Shown piece after piece: positions 43,702 to 52,406 of a stretch of DNA of 64,000 nt. The notes below the pieces were generated by a model. That model searched no databases and was not told the DNA's origin. It was given only the letters and a program-made list of their open reading frames with translations. Source of the DNA: Variovorax paradoxus NBRC 15149 (GTDB taxonomy: Bacteria; Pseudomonadota; Gammaproteobacteria; Burkholderiales; Burkholderiaceae_C); contig NZ_BCUT01000002.1 in NCBI RefSeq assembly GCF_001591365.1, forward strand, positions 744,001-808,000, written 5' to 3'. The position numbers and the translations under genes were made by a program. How positions within the stretch are numbered: position 1 is the first letter of the stretch; the number at the start of each line of letters is the position of its first letter.

Positions 43702-44564
43702 AATCCCCTCCTTCCCTTTTTGAACGCATCGAAGCGGCGTCCTCCGAGATGACACGCTCGGAGCGGCTTCTGGCCGCCTACCTGACCGCGAACGCGCGCG
43801 AGCTGACCCTGGAGAACGCTGCATCGGTGGCGCGAAAATCCGGCGTGAGCCCGATGACCGTCGGGCGCTTTCTGCGCACGCTCGGCTACGACAGCTTCGA
43901 CGAGGTTCGTCGCGAAGCCAGTCGCCTGAGCGCACCTGCGGAGCTTCGCATTGCCGGGCGCTTCGAGCAATTCAGCCGCAGCCAAGGTCCTGTGTCCGAC
44001 GCGCGCAGTGCGCAACTCACGCAGCAAATCGACGCGCTGGTGGCCGCGCACGATCTGGCGACCGGAGAGCACTGGAACGCCATGGTGCGGCAGGTTGCGA
44101 CATCCCGACGTGTTTTTGTCGCGGGCTACCAAACCGTGCGCGGTGTGGCCTCCGACTTTGCAGCGCGCCTCGAGTACGTGCGCGAGGGCGTGAAGTTTCT
44201 CGACGGTGCGGACGGCACCTACGCCGAACTTCTAGGCGCCCTGAAGAGCCAGACACGCTGTCTGGTTCTTGTCGACATTCGTCGCTATGCGAAGCAAGCC
44301 GAAGCGCTGGCTTCGGCGGCCACGGAAGCCGGCATTCCGGTCTTTGTCATCACCGATGCCTACTGCCACTGGGCTCGAACCTACACCCCCCATGTTTTTC
44401 ATGTGCAGACGGATGTCGGATTTTTCTGGGACTCCACCGTTGCGATCGTGGGCTTCATCAATCTCCTGATGAACGGCGTGATCGAGCAACTCGGGAAGAA
44501 GGTGGGTGAACGTGTCAGCCGGCTCGAGAAGCTGCAGGACCGATTTGGCGCGTTCCTCGATTGA
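43698..44564 (+). CDS. RpiR-family transcriptional regulator
   Basis: 288 residues: N-terminal HTH_6 domain (about 5-80; LTLENAASVARKSGVSPMTVGRFLRTLGYDSFDEV) and C-terminal SIS sugar/amino-sugar-binding-like domain (about 130-260). ATGA overlap with the DmpA-like gene. Probably controls the peptide-use cluster. Confidence 0.9.
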   Translation: MKSPPSLFERIEAASSEMTRSERLLAAYLTANARELTLENAASVARKSGVSPMTVGRFLRTLGYDSFDEVRREASRLSAPAELRIAGRFEQFSRSQGPVSDARSAQLTQQIDALVAAHDLATGEHWNAMVRQVATSRRVFVAGYQTVRGVASDFAARLEYVREGVKFLDGADGTYAELLGALKSQTRCLVLVDIRRYAKQAEALASAATEAGIPVFVITDAYCHWARTYTPHVFHVQTDVGFFWDSTVAIVGFINLLMNGVIEQLGKKVGERVSRLEKLQDRFGAFLD

Positions 44565-44618
44565 CCGGTTCGAGGTCCATTCCAAAGGGCAATCCGGCAA
44601 GAACCCTGAGGACATTGC

Positions 44619-44647
44619 TTGCCCCGCCGCGACGCGCTGAATAGACT
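44619..44647 (+). promoter_or_regulatory. Promoter of the Rnk-like gene and small ORF
   Basis: TTGCCC (44619-44624) and TAGACT (44642-44647), 17-base spacer. The same hexamers and spacing occur in copy 2 at 53976-54004. Transcription should start about 7 bases later, at or beside the ATG at 44655. Confidence 0.6.
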
Positions 44648-44654
44648 AGGCGCC

Positions 44655-44771
44655 ATGTCGACCCCTCTCGTCTTCACCCACACCGCTGCAGCGCTGCTTG
44701 CTGCAGCAGAGTGCGCGCGTGCACGCGTGGCGTTGAAGTCGGGTCGCAGGCAACCGCCCGCACATTTCTAG
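44655..44771 (+). CDS. Small leader ORF, 38 codons (copy 1)
   Basis: Encodes MSTPLVFTHTAAALLAAAEC then RARVALKSGRRQPPAHF. Copy 2 (54012-54134) encodes a related 40-residue peptide, with the shared core CARARVALK.GRRQ.PAH. The N-terminal half is hydrophobic (Ala/Leu) and the tail basic. Its ATG sits seven bases after the -10, so it may be translated from a leaderless mRNA. No known family. Confidence 0.55.
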   Translation: MSTPLVFTHTAAALLAAAECARARVALKSGRRQPPAHF

Positions 44772-44828
44772 GCCCGGCGGTCGCTCTCTTTCTTCCTTTC
44801 TTTTCAGCGCAACCATCCACCGCCGGGC
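44772..44828 (+). promoter_or_regulatory. Conserved 5'-leader hairpin (copy 1)
   Basis: Perfect arms GCCCGGCGGT and ACCGCCGGGC, beginning right after the small ORF's TAG, around a pyrimidine-rich loop (TCTCTTTCTTCCTTTCTTTT). Arms are identical in copy 2. Confidence 0.65.
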
Positions 44829-44892
44829 ACAAGTTCCGCGCGTCCGCGGCCATCGTCGTTCGTCGACGGGTCCGCATGAATGGAGTGCGTCA

Positions 44893-45294
44893 ATGCATGC
44901 AACGATCCACGGCGAGCGCACGCTCACCGAACTTGATTTCGCCCGCCTGAACAAGCTGCCCAGGCTCAACCTGCCACCCAGCCTGGCGGATCTTCTGGAC
45001 TGTGCCGAAGTGACCAGCTCGAGGGCCGTGCCCGGCAACATCGTGACGATGTGCTCGCGCGTCGAGATCGTCGACGCACACACGCGCCGGCGGCAGACGC
45101 TGACCATCTGCTATCCCGAAGAGGCCAGGCCCGCGGCCGGCCTCATCTCGGTGCTGTCGCCGGTGGGAACCGGCCTGCTCGGCCTGAAGGTCGGAGACAC
45201 CGCCAGGTGGCAAGCCCCGAACGGAGAGGCATGCGCCGCGGAAGTCGCGGCGATCCTCTTTCAGCCCGAGGCGACCGGCGACTACACCACGTAG
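44893..45294 (+). CDS. rnk: Rnk-like nucleoside diphosphate kinase regulator
   Basis: 133 residues. N-terminal helical part (LTELDFARLNKLP, PSLADLLDCAEV) and C-terminal GreA/GreB-like domain with VPGNIVTMCSRVEIVD, LTICYPEEARP, ISVLSPVGTGLLGLKVGD and the final FQPEATGDY. Matches Rnk length and order. Rnk-type proteins bind RNA polymerase. Start fixed by GGAG seven bases upstream. Confidence 0.86.
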   Translation: MHATIHGERTLTELDFARLNKLPRLNLPPSLADLLDCAEVTSSRAVPGNIVTMCSRVEIVDAHTRRRQTLTICYPEEARPAAGLISVLSPVGTGLLGLKVGDTARWQAPNGEACAAEVAAILFQPEATGDYTT

Positions 45295-45299
45295 GTGGC

Positions 45300-45950
45300 T
45301 CAGGAGGCTGGGCGCGACAGCGTTGCCAGTTTCTTCTTCGCGCTTTGCAGGAGCCCGATCCGCTCGGCGGGCGGCTGGGCCTTCGTGTCTCCGAGCGCGA
45401 TGATCTCGAGCGCGCATGCCGCTGCCAGCTTGGATGCGAGCGGGTCGCGCACCGCCAGGCTGTTGAACCTGGCGTTCGAGATGACATGCACCTTCAGGTG
45501 GCGGTGGATGGTCTTCGACAGCTTCTGGCAAGCGGCTGCCATGGCGGCCTCATCGGGTATGGACTGGCCGTGCACGACCAGGAGTTCCAGGGTGCCGTCC
45601 TTGTCCTCTCCCAGCAGGAAGGCACGCAAGACCGAGTCCTTGAACTTGCTGCGCAGCATCGAGCGAAGCGGTTCCGCGGCGGCGAACGACTTCAGCGCGA
45701 TGCTGCGCAGTTCGTCGTGGAAGACGAACGAGCGGTCGAGCGTGACGGTGTCGGACTCGTCCGCCTTCGGCTTCTGCCTCTTCAGGATGCCGCTGCTGAC
45801 AAGGTGCTCCAGCGTGCGCGCCACATCGGCGGGATCGAGCTTCGAGCGCTGGGCAAGCTCGCTTGCTGCAAACGGTTGGTCGGGAGCCGCATAGACGACC
45901 TTCAAGAGCTTTTGCACCTCAGGGGCAAAAAGAAAATCTGCGGCACTCAT
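45300..45950 (-). CDS. Winged-helix / nucleotidyltransferase-like protein
   Basis: 216 residues. N-terminal ArsR-like winged helix (FLFAPEVQKLLKVVYAAPDQPFAASELAQRSKLDPADVARTLEHLVSSGILKR). C-terminal ~110 residues look like a degenerate nucleotidyltransferase or regulatory domain (RAFLLGEDKDGTLELLVVHG). The catalytic Gly-Ser motif is absent. Likely a regulator. Convergent with rnk (6-base gap). Confidence 0.65.
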   Translation of the reverse strand: MSAADFLFAPEVQKLLKVVYAAPDQPFAASELAQRSKLDPADVARTLEHLVSSGILKRQKPKADESDTVTLDRSFVFHDELRSIALKSFAAAEPLRSMLRSKFKDSVLRAFLLGEDKDGTLELLVVHGQSIPDEAAMAAACQKLSKTIHRHLKVHVISNARFNSLAVRDPLASKLAAACALEIIALGDTKAQPPAERIGLLQSAKKKLATLSRPAS

Positions 45951-45997
45951 TTTTTCTGGGGTCTGGATAAAAGGATCGCATTATCGGGACCGCCGGT

Positions 45998-48382
45998 CTA
46001 GAAGAGCCCGCGTTGCAAAGTCGTCAAGGCCATGAAGCTCTCTCCAATGGGCTGAAGAATGGCGTCGGCAATCGGCTGGAGCTGCCTGGTGAGGTAGTGT
46101 TCATAGTCGATGCGCGAATGGCGGGTTTCCAGCGGCTCCGGCCCGTTCTGCGTCATGACGTACTGGATCCAGCCGCCTTTCTGATACTGCCTGGGCCGAC
46201 CGATGCGGGCGTTGTGTTCGTCCGCGATGCGGGCGGCGCGGACCTGCGGCGGCACGTTGACCAGGTAGGCGTCGAGCCGATGGCGCAGGCGCTTGCGGTA
46301 GATGAGCAGGTCGTCCTTGGCGCCCGCCAGCGTCGACCTCGCATAGTCGGTCACGAACTCCTTGTAGGGCTCGCCCTGGAAGATGCGTGACAGCAGGCCC
46401 TGCTGGAACTGCCGCGCGAGCGGGGTCCAGTCGCTGCGCGCCATCTCCAGGCCGCGGTACACCATCTCCTCCTTGCCCGCGGCATCGGCACTGAGGCCGG
46501 CGTAGCGCTTCTTGCTGCCGACCTCCGAGCCGCGGATGGTGGGCATGAAGAACTTCTTGTAGTGGGTGTCGACCTCGATCTCCAGAAAGCTCTCCAGGCC
46601 CTGCTCCTCCCCCAGCGTGCGCGTCCACCAGGCGTTGATGTCGGCGGCCAGGCTGGCGGCGACGGCGTGCGCCTCCTCGTTGCCGTGGGTGCGCTTGAGC
46701 CAGATGAAGATGGAGTCTGTATCGCCATAGATGGCCTCGTAGCCCCGCTCCTCCACGAATTCGCGCGTGAGCTTCATCATCTCGTGCCCGCGAAGGGTCA
46801 CGGCGGACACCAGCTGGGGGTTGAAGAACCGGCACTCGGCCGCGCCCAGCACGCCGGCGAAGGAGTTCATGAGCAGCTTCAGCGCCTGCGACAGCGGCTC
46901 GTTCTTCGCCCGCTTGGCCTCGTCCCGGGCGCGCCAGAGCGTGGTCACGATCTCGGGCAGGCAGTGCCTGTCGCGTGAAAACACGGTCCCCTGCGGTCCC
47001 TTGACGCGCATGGCCGGGTCGCTGGCGTTCGATCCTTCGACGAGACCCACCGGATCGACCAGGAAGGTCCGGATGATCGAAGGGTAGAGACTCTTGTAGT
47101 CCAGCACCACGACGGAGTCGTAGAAGCCCGGCTTCGAATCCATCACGTAACCGCCGGGATAGGCCTTGCTCGGAATCTCGCCCACATTCGGCGCCACGTA
47201 GCCCAGCCGATGCATCCGCGGCATGTAGTGGTGGCTGAACGCGGCAATGGAGCCGCCGAAGTGGTCGGCCTGCAGGCCGGTGGTCTGGGCGCGCTCCATC
47301 ACGAACTGCAGCAGCTTCGCCTTGTCGAAGATGCGCAGGACCAGCTCGCAGTCCCGGATGTTGTAGAGCGCGAGCGCGGGCTTGTCTTGCTGGTAGCGCC
47401 GTTCGATCTCGGCCATCTTGTCGTACTCGTCGCCGATGGCCTTGCCTTCACCGAGCAGCGCTTGCGAGACGGTCTCGAGGCTGAAGGACGGGAAGCTCCA
47501 CACCGCGGCCTTGAGTGCGTCGATGCCGTCGATGACGACCCGGCCCGGCGTGGGCGCGAACAGGTAGCCCTGCTTGCCCGGATGGGTGCGCCATTCGATG
47601 GGGCGGCGCTCCCGCCCGAGCAGGAGTTGCGCGCCGCACTCGTCGGCCGTCTTCTGCAGCACGCGCAGGTCGAACTGGATGACGTTCCAGCCGATGATGA
47701 CGTCGGGGTCGTTGCGCTCGAACCAGTCGTTGAGCTGCTCGAGCATGGCCCGGCGCGACGGGCAATAGACGAGCGAGAAGGCCGTGGGCTCGCTCGATTC
47801 AGGCGGCAGGTCCGATGGCGGCTCGCCCAGCAAGAAGACGACGCGCTCCGGCGTGCCGTCCAGCGCAATGGAATAGAGCGCTTCGTGCTGACTCGTCTCG
47901 ATGTCCAGCGACACGACTTTCAGCACCGGCCGGAATTCGGGCGCGGGCTTGAGTTTGCAGTCGACGATGGTCGCACGCTCCGCCCGCCCTCCTTCCACCC
48001 GCACGCCGGCGGTGATGAAGCGTTCCATCAGGTAGCGGTCGTGCGGGCGCACGTCGGCCTCGAGCAGGGGAATGCCCTGTGCCTGGAGGGCGCGTGCCAG
48101 CCGGCCGAGCTGGCGGAAGTGCGTCGCATAGACACCGAGGACCGCTTCCTGCTGGAAGGTCCTGAGCGCGAGCTCGCGCAGCTGCACGCCCGGCATGGCC
48201 GCAAGATGGGCTTCGACCGCCGCGCGGTGCCGGGCGGCGACGAAGGCGACGCTGCGCCGGGAGGTCAGCACCACTTTCCTCGGCCCCGCATCGGTGGCCA
48301 GCCAGTACTCGATCTCCGTGCCGGCGGGCGCGTCGCGCCAGTGGCGCGTGAGGATGAAGCCCTGGAGGTCGGAGGATGTCAC
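45998..48382 (-). CDS. polB: DNA polymerase II (PolB)
   Basis: 794 residues from a GTG at 48382, which starts just before QGFILTRHWRD as in E. coli PolB; the frame upstream is unrelated. Exonuclease motifs SLDIETS, GWNVIQFDLRVL and YNIRDCELV; polymerase motifs DYKSLYPSIIRTF (A), KLLMNSFAGVLGA (B) and YGDTDSIFIW (C). B-family polymerase used in repair and lesion bypass under SOS; no LexA-like box was checked in detail. Confidence 0.94.
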   Translation of the reverse strand: MTSSDLQGFILTRHWRDAPAGTEIEYWLATDAGPRKVVLTSRRSVAFVAARHRAAVEAHLAAMPGVQLRELALRTFQQEAVLGVYATHFRQLGRLARALQAQGIPLLEADVRPHDRYLMERFITAGVRVEGGRAERATIVDCKLKPAPEFRPVLKVVSLDIETSQHEALYSIALDGTPERVVFLLGEPPSDLPPESSEPTAFSLVYCPSRRAMLEQLNDWFERNDPDVIIGWNVIQFDLRVLQKTADECGAQLLLGRERRPIEWRTHPGKQGYLFAPTPGRVVIDGIDALKAAVWSFPSFSLETVSQALLGEGKAIGDEYDKMAEIERRYQQDKPALALYNIRDCELVLRIFDKAKLLQFVMERAQTTGLQADHFGGSIAAFSHHYMPRMHRLGYVAPNVGEIPSKAYPGGYVMDSKPGFYDSVVVLDYKSLYPSIIRTFLVDPVGLVEGSNASDPAMRVKGPQGTVFSRDRHCLPEIVTTLWRARDEAKRAKNEPLSQALKLLMNSFAGVLGAAECRFFNPQLVSAVTLRGHEMMKLTREFVEERGYEAIYGDTDSIFIWLKRTHGNEEAHAVAASLAADINAWWTRTLGEEQGLESFLEIEVDTHYKKFFMPTIRGSEVGSKKRYAGLSADAAGKEEMVYRGLEMARSDWTPLARQFQQGLLSRIFQGEPYKEFVTDYARSTLAGAKDDLLIYRKRLRHRLDAYLVNVPPQVRAARIADEHNARIGRPRQYQKGGWIQYVMTQNGPEPLETRHSRIDYEHYLTRQLQPIADAILQPIGESFMALTTLQRGLF

Positions 48383-48494
48383 GAGAGCGCTTGAAGATTC
48401 GGCAAGGCGGGAGGGTAGACGGGGCACAGGCGATTTTCGCCCGGCAGTGGGACTGGTTTGGCAGAATCCAGGCAACTTCACTTCCTCCACGAAC

Positions 48495-48854
48495 ATGCTG
48501 CGCCTCGTCCTCATGACTGCGTTGAGCCTCGCCACCGTGGAGGGAGCGGCTGCTCAATCGGTGCAGCCGCGGCCGGCCGAAGCCGCTGCAGAAGCGGCGC
48601 CGGTGACCACGTATGCGCGCCTCGTCTCCGCCAGCCAGGAGGACGACGGCAAGCTGTATGTCCGACTGAAGCTGCTTCCGAGGGCGAAGCTGCCTTTCAC
48701 GGTCCAGAGATTCAGGGTGACGGACCGGACGCTGCTGGCCGGCATCGCGGAGGGTTCGTGGGTGAGGTTCACCGCAAAGCACATCGATGGCGAGAACACA
48801 TTGACCTCCATCCAGGCCACCGCCGAATGCAAGCGCTTCCAGAAATGCGGTTGA
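48495..48854 (+). CDS. CusF-like small periplasmic protein
   Basis: 119 residues with signal peptide (residues 1-20, ending AAAQ). The OB-fold part VRLKLLPRAKLPFTVQRFRV, DRTLLAGIAEGSWVRFTAKHID, TLTSIQATAEC resembles CusF/CzcE copper-binding proteins. The methionines and tryptophan that bind Cu(I) in CusF are missing, so metal binding is doubtful. Divergent from polB. Its last ~60 bases recur upstream of the RlmN-like gene. Confidence 0.65.
   Translation: MLRLVLMTALSLATVEGAAAQSVQPRPAEAAAEAAPVTTYARLVSASQEDDGKLYVRLKLLPRAKLPFTVQRFRVTDRTLLAGIAEGSWVRFTAKHIDGENTLTSIQATAECKRFQKCG
48791..48850 (+). repeat. Short duplication, copy 1 (tail of CusF-like gene)
   Basis: GAGAACACATTGACCTCCAT and the following GCCGAATGCAAGCGCTTCCA match 55999-56059 at about 85% identity. 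Confidence 0.75.
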
Positions 48855-48915
48855 GGCTTCGGCCTGCCGGGGAGTGCATCATTGCGGGCACCATCCCGCG
48901 CACGAAGGAAAACCC

Positions 48916-50379
48916 ATGCCCTCCTCCTCCACCGACTACGAATCGCTGTTCGAGTTTGCGCCGATGTCGCTCTGGCTTGAGGACTACAGCGGGCTGCGCC
49001 GGCTGTTCGACGCCTGGCGCAGCGCCGGCGTGGTGGATCTGGTGGCGCACCTGAATGCCGAGCCGCAGCGCGTGCGCGATTGCATGGCGCAGCTGAAGGT
49101 GCTGAGCGTCAACCAGAGCACGCTCACCCTCTTCGGTGCGCAAAGCCAGGCCGAGCTGCTCTCGAAGCTGGGCAGCATCTTCCGGGACGACATGACCGCG
49201 CCGGTGATCTACGAGCTCGACCAGCTCTGGCGCGGAAATCTCTGCTTCGACAACCAGACGGTCAACTACGCGCTCGACGGCCGCCGGCTCGACGTGCACG
49301 TGCGCGTGCAGGTGCTGCCCGGACACGAGGCCACATGGGATCGCGTGCTGGTGTCGCTGGACGACATCACCGAGCGCGTGCAGGCCGAGCGGCTGCGCCT
49401 GGAGAGCGAGCGCTATGCACGCGAGCTGTTCGAACGTTCGCCGGTGTCGCTCTGGGTGGAAGACTTCAGTGCCGTGAAGATCCTGCTCGACGATGTCCGC
49501 AAGCGCGGCATCAGCGACTTCACCACCTTCATCAAGGTGCACCCGGAGTTCATCACGCGCTGCATGCGCGAGATCCGCGTGATCGACGTCAACCGCGAGA
49601 CGCTGCGCATGTTCGGCGCGGCCGACAAGAACGAACTGCTGGAGAACATCTCGGACATCTTTCGCGACGAGATGCACGACTCCTTTGCCGAGCAGCTGCT
49701 GGACCTGTGGAACGGCAAGATGCTGCAGCAGCGGGAAGTGATCAATTACGCGCTGACGGGCGACATGGTGAACATCCACATGCAGTTCGCGGTGCTCGAG
49801 GACCGGCTCGCCACCTGGGACCTGGTGCTGGTGTCGCTGATCGACATCACGGCCCGCAAGAAGGCCGAGGCCTACCTCGAATACCTGGGCAAGCACGACG
49901 TGCTGACGCAGCTGCGCAACCGCGCCTTCTTCTCGGAAGAACTGAACCGGCTGTCGCGCAAGGGCCCGTGGCCGGTGTCGGTGCTGGTGATCGACATGAA
50001 CGGCCTGAAGCCCGTCAACGACGAGGAAGGCCACGCCGCCGGCGACGCGCTGCTGCGGCGCGTGGGCGAGGTGTTGAGCAAGGCGGTCGACGAGCCCGGT
50101 TGGCCCGCGCGCATCGGTGGCGACGAGTTTGCCGTGGTGCTGCCCAAGACGGACGAGCGCGGGGCGGAGGCGATCCGCGACCGCATCGCCTCGATGCTCG
50201 AGCTGAACAACCAGTTCTACGCGGGGCAGAGCGGGCGGGTGCTGAACCTCGCGATCGGCCTGGCGACCTGCGAGGCCGGCGACTTGCTCGATGCGGCGCT
50301 GCAGCGCGCGGACCGCGCGATGTACGAGGACAAGGCCCGCCACTACCGCGAAACCGGGGCCGAGCGCCGCCGCGACTAG
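48916..50379 (+). CDS. Diguanylate cyclase with two PAS-like sensor domains
   Basis: 487 residues; start set by AAGGA upstream of ATG 48916. Two tandem PAS-like repeats, each opening with (M/V)SLWxEDxS and ending near DDITERVQAE / IDITARKKAE. Then a GGDEF domain with RIGGDEFAVVLP near residue 405 and a substrate-binding DxNGLKPVND. No membrane helix, so soluble. Makes cyclic-di-GMP in response to an unknown signal. Confidence 0.92.
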   Translation: MPSSSTDYESLFEFAPMSLWLEDYSGLRRLFDAWRSAGVVDLVAHLNAEPQRVRDCMAQLKVLSVNQSTLTLFGAQSQAELLSKLGSIFRDDMTAPVIYELDQLWRGNLCFDNQTVNYALDGRRLDVHVRVQVLPGHEATWDRVLVSLDDITERVQAERLRLESERYARELFERSPVSLWVEDFSAVKILLDDVRKRGISDFTTFIKVHPEFITRCMREIRVIDVNRETLRMFGAADKNELLENISDIFRDEMHDSFAEQLLDLWNGKMLQQREVINYALTGDMVNIHMQFAVLEDRLATWDLVLVSLIDITARKKAEAYLEYLGKHDVLTQLRNRAFFSEELNRLSRKGPWPVSVLVIDMNGLKPVNDEEGHAAGDALLRRVGEVLSKAVDEPGWPARIGGDEFAVVLPKTDERGAEAIRDRIASMLELNNQFYAGQSGRVLNLAIGLATCEAGDLLDAALQRADRAMYEDKARHYRETGAERRRD

Positions 50380-50391
50380 GGCGCGGCGGCG
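50365..50391. terminator. Strong hairpin across the GGDEF stop codon
   Basis: Arms CGCCGCCGCG and CGCGGCGGCG with a 7-base loop containing the TAG. Lies between the convergent GGDEF and MFS genes, so it may end both; no T-run follows. Confidence 0.5.
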
Positions 50392-50404
50392 GCGATGCCG
50401 GATT

Positions 50405-51667
50405 TCACTCCGCGTCGAGCCGGTCCCGCCGCATGGCGCGCCAGAGCGCGAGGTCGTAGCCGATCTTGAGCAGCCCGCAGGCGACGAGCGGCAGCGAGAT
50501 CCATCCGGCCGCGAACAGCGCGCCGCTGAGCGTCGGGCTGATAGCCGCCGCCAGGCTGCGCGGCACGGCGGTGAAGCTGGCCGCGGCGCTGCGTTCGGGC
50601 GGCGTCACGACCGCCATCACGTAGGCGGTGCGCGTGGGCACGTCCATCGACGACAGCGCGCTGCGCACCATCAGCAGGCCGAGCGCGATCGGCAGGCTCG
50701 GTGCCAGCGCAGCCAGCACCAGGCAGACGTTGGCGGGCAGGTGCGTGAAGACCATGGTGTTGAGCAGGCCGATGCGCCGGGCCACCACGGGGGCGGCAAG
50801 CTGCGACGCCGCGCCGAGCAGGCCGGTCCAGAAGAAGAACACGCCGGCCTGGGTCAGCGAGAAGCCGAAGCGCTCCAGCAGCCACAGCGACATCAGCGCG
50901 TTGACCATCAGGCCGCCCGCAAAGGCATCGACACTGAAGAGCGCCGCCAGCCGCACCACCACGCGGCGCGACGGCCCGAGGGGCGCCGGTGCCACGGGTG
51001 CGCTGCCCGCCCCGTGGGCGCCGGCGTGGTCAGGCAGCTTCCGGTAGAGCCAGAAGACGGCGAGCCCGATGGCGGCATAGACCGCGAACATGCCGCGCAG
51101 CGCGTCGGGCCGCGCGAAGTGGCTGTGCCGAACCAGCCAGTCCGGCACGGCGGCCGCGAGCGCGCCCAGCGCCGCGCACAACGCGCCCAGCAGGCTGTAG
51201 CGCGCGAACAGCGAGGTGCGGGCATGGCCCTGCGCGGCCGCCGCGAGGCGCGCGTGCTCGAGCGGAAGGAACACGCTGACGTCGCCGGAACTCGGATTGA
51301 GCGTGCCGACCAGCGCGACCACCAGCAGCGGCCAGAACGAGGACAGGCCCGCAAAGCCCAGCCCGGTGGCGGCCATCAGCAAGGCGGCGCCGCGCAGCAG
51401 CCGCCCGCCCGCGAAGCGGTAGCCCCAGGCGCCCACCGCGAGCGTGGCCAGCGCCGAGCCCAGCATGGTTGCGGTGCTGACGATGCCGACTTCCAGCGTG
51501 CCCAGTCCGATCGACAGCAGGTAGGCCGGCAGCAGCACCGCCATGTAGCCGTCGCCGAAGGCGCGCAGGCCTCGGGCGGCGAGCAGGGGCAGTGCGTCGG
51601 CGCTGACGCCTGCGGGCAGCAGGCGCGCAAGACCAGTGCGCGGCGAGGGCGATGGTGCCGTGCTCAT
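50405..51667 (-). CDS. MFS transporter
   Basis: 420 residues, about 12 membrane helices, MFS-like LPLLAARGLRAFGDGYMAVLLPAYLL start and RRIGLLNTMVFTHLPANVCL. Substrate unknown; drug/metabolite exporter group. Single gene; convergent with the GGDEF gene. Confidence 0.85.
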   Translation of the reverse strand: MSTAPSPSPRTGLARLLPAGVSADALPLLAARGLRAFGDGYMAVLLPAYLLSIGLGTLEVGIVSTATMLGSALATLAVGAWGYRFAGGRLLRGAALLMAATGLGFAGLSSFWPLLVVALVGTLNPSSGDVSVFLPLEHARLAAAAQGHARTSLFARYSLLGALCAALGALAAAVPDWLVRHSHFARPDALRGMFAVYAAIGLAVFWLYRKLPDHAGAHGAGSAPVAPAPLGPSRRVVVRLAALFSVDAFAGGLMVNALMSLWLLERFGFSLTQAGVFFFWTGLLGAASQLAAPVVARRIGLLNTMVFTHLPANVCLVLAALAPSLPIALGLLMVRSALSSMDVPTRTAYVMAVVTPPERSAAASFTAVPRSLAAAISPTLSGALFAAGWISLPLVACGLLKIGYDLALWRAMRRDRLDAE

Positions 51668-51973
51668 GGGCTGGGCTCCACGATGTGTGCGAGGGGTGTA
51701 TCGGGCAAGGCGGTGTCCACGGATGGCTCCATCACGGGTTGCCAGCGCTTGGACGGGACACCGTCTGGTTGTGCAGGCCGGGAGGCTGTTTTCCCGGTGA
51801 AAGCATGCTAGCAGACCATCGCGGTACGTAGTTCCCCTCTGCTTCTCGTCAGATTGCGATCAGCTCGGCAAAAGACCATTCGACCGTCCGGACTTCCATC
51901 CGGATGGAGACAAGCCCGGGCGGAGTTCACCTGCGCCGGTGGCGTTCGACAACCCCCAATACATCGGGAACGT

Positions 51974-52396
51974 ATGAGAAACAGAAATCTTGTCAGGGGA
52001 CTCTTCCTCATGGCAATCGCGCTGGCCTTCGGCCTCACGGCGCTTCGCTACCCCATCGGAGACCTGGGCCGCGCCGGCGCGGGTCTTTTCCCCGCCATGG
52101 TGAGCGGGCTGCTGCTGCTGATCGGCGTGTCGACGGTCGTGCGCTCGTTCTTCGTGGAGCCGGTGAAGCTGGACCTGCACTTCAAGAACATCGCGCTCAT
52201 CCTCACGAGCCTGTGCGGCTTCGCGCTGATCTCGATGTACCTGAACATGATCGCGGGCATCGTCTTCATGGTGTTCTGCTCGGCCTTCGCCGGCAGCTCG
52301 AACTCCTGGGTGCGCAATCTCAAGATCTCGGCCGGCCTGATCGCCATGGCGCTGGCGCTTCAAAAGCTCCTCGGCCTCAACCTGCCGCTCTTCTGA
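51974..52396 (+). CDS. tctB: TctB-like small membrane subunit
   Basis: 140 residues from ATG 51974, four membrane helices. Second subunit of a tripartite tricarboxylate (TTT) transporter. Ten bases before tctA. Confidence 0.85.
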   Translation: MRNRNLVRGLFLMAIALAFGLTALRYPIGDLGRAGAGLFPAMVSGLLLLIGVSTVVRSFFVEPVKLDLHFKNIALILTSLCGFALISMYLNMIAGIVFMVFCSAFAGSSNSWVRNLKISAGLIAMALALQKLLGLNLPLF

Positions 52397-52406
52397 GGAC
52401 ACGAAC

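Larger units (their letters stand above)
44588..45006 (+). repeat. 420-bp duplication, copy 1
   Basis: Matches 53944-54365 over promoter, small ORF, hairpin, ribosome-binding region and the first ~38 codons of the downstream gene. Differences are scattered, with small indels in the pyrimidine tract. Confidence 0.9.
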
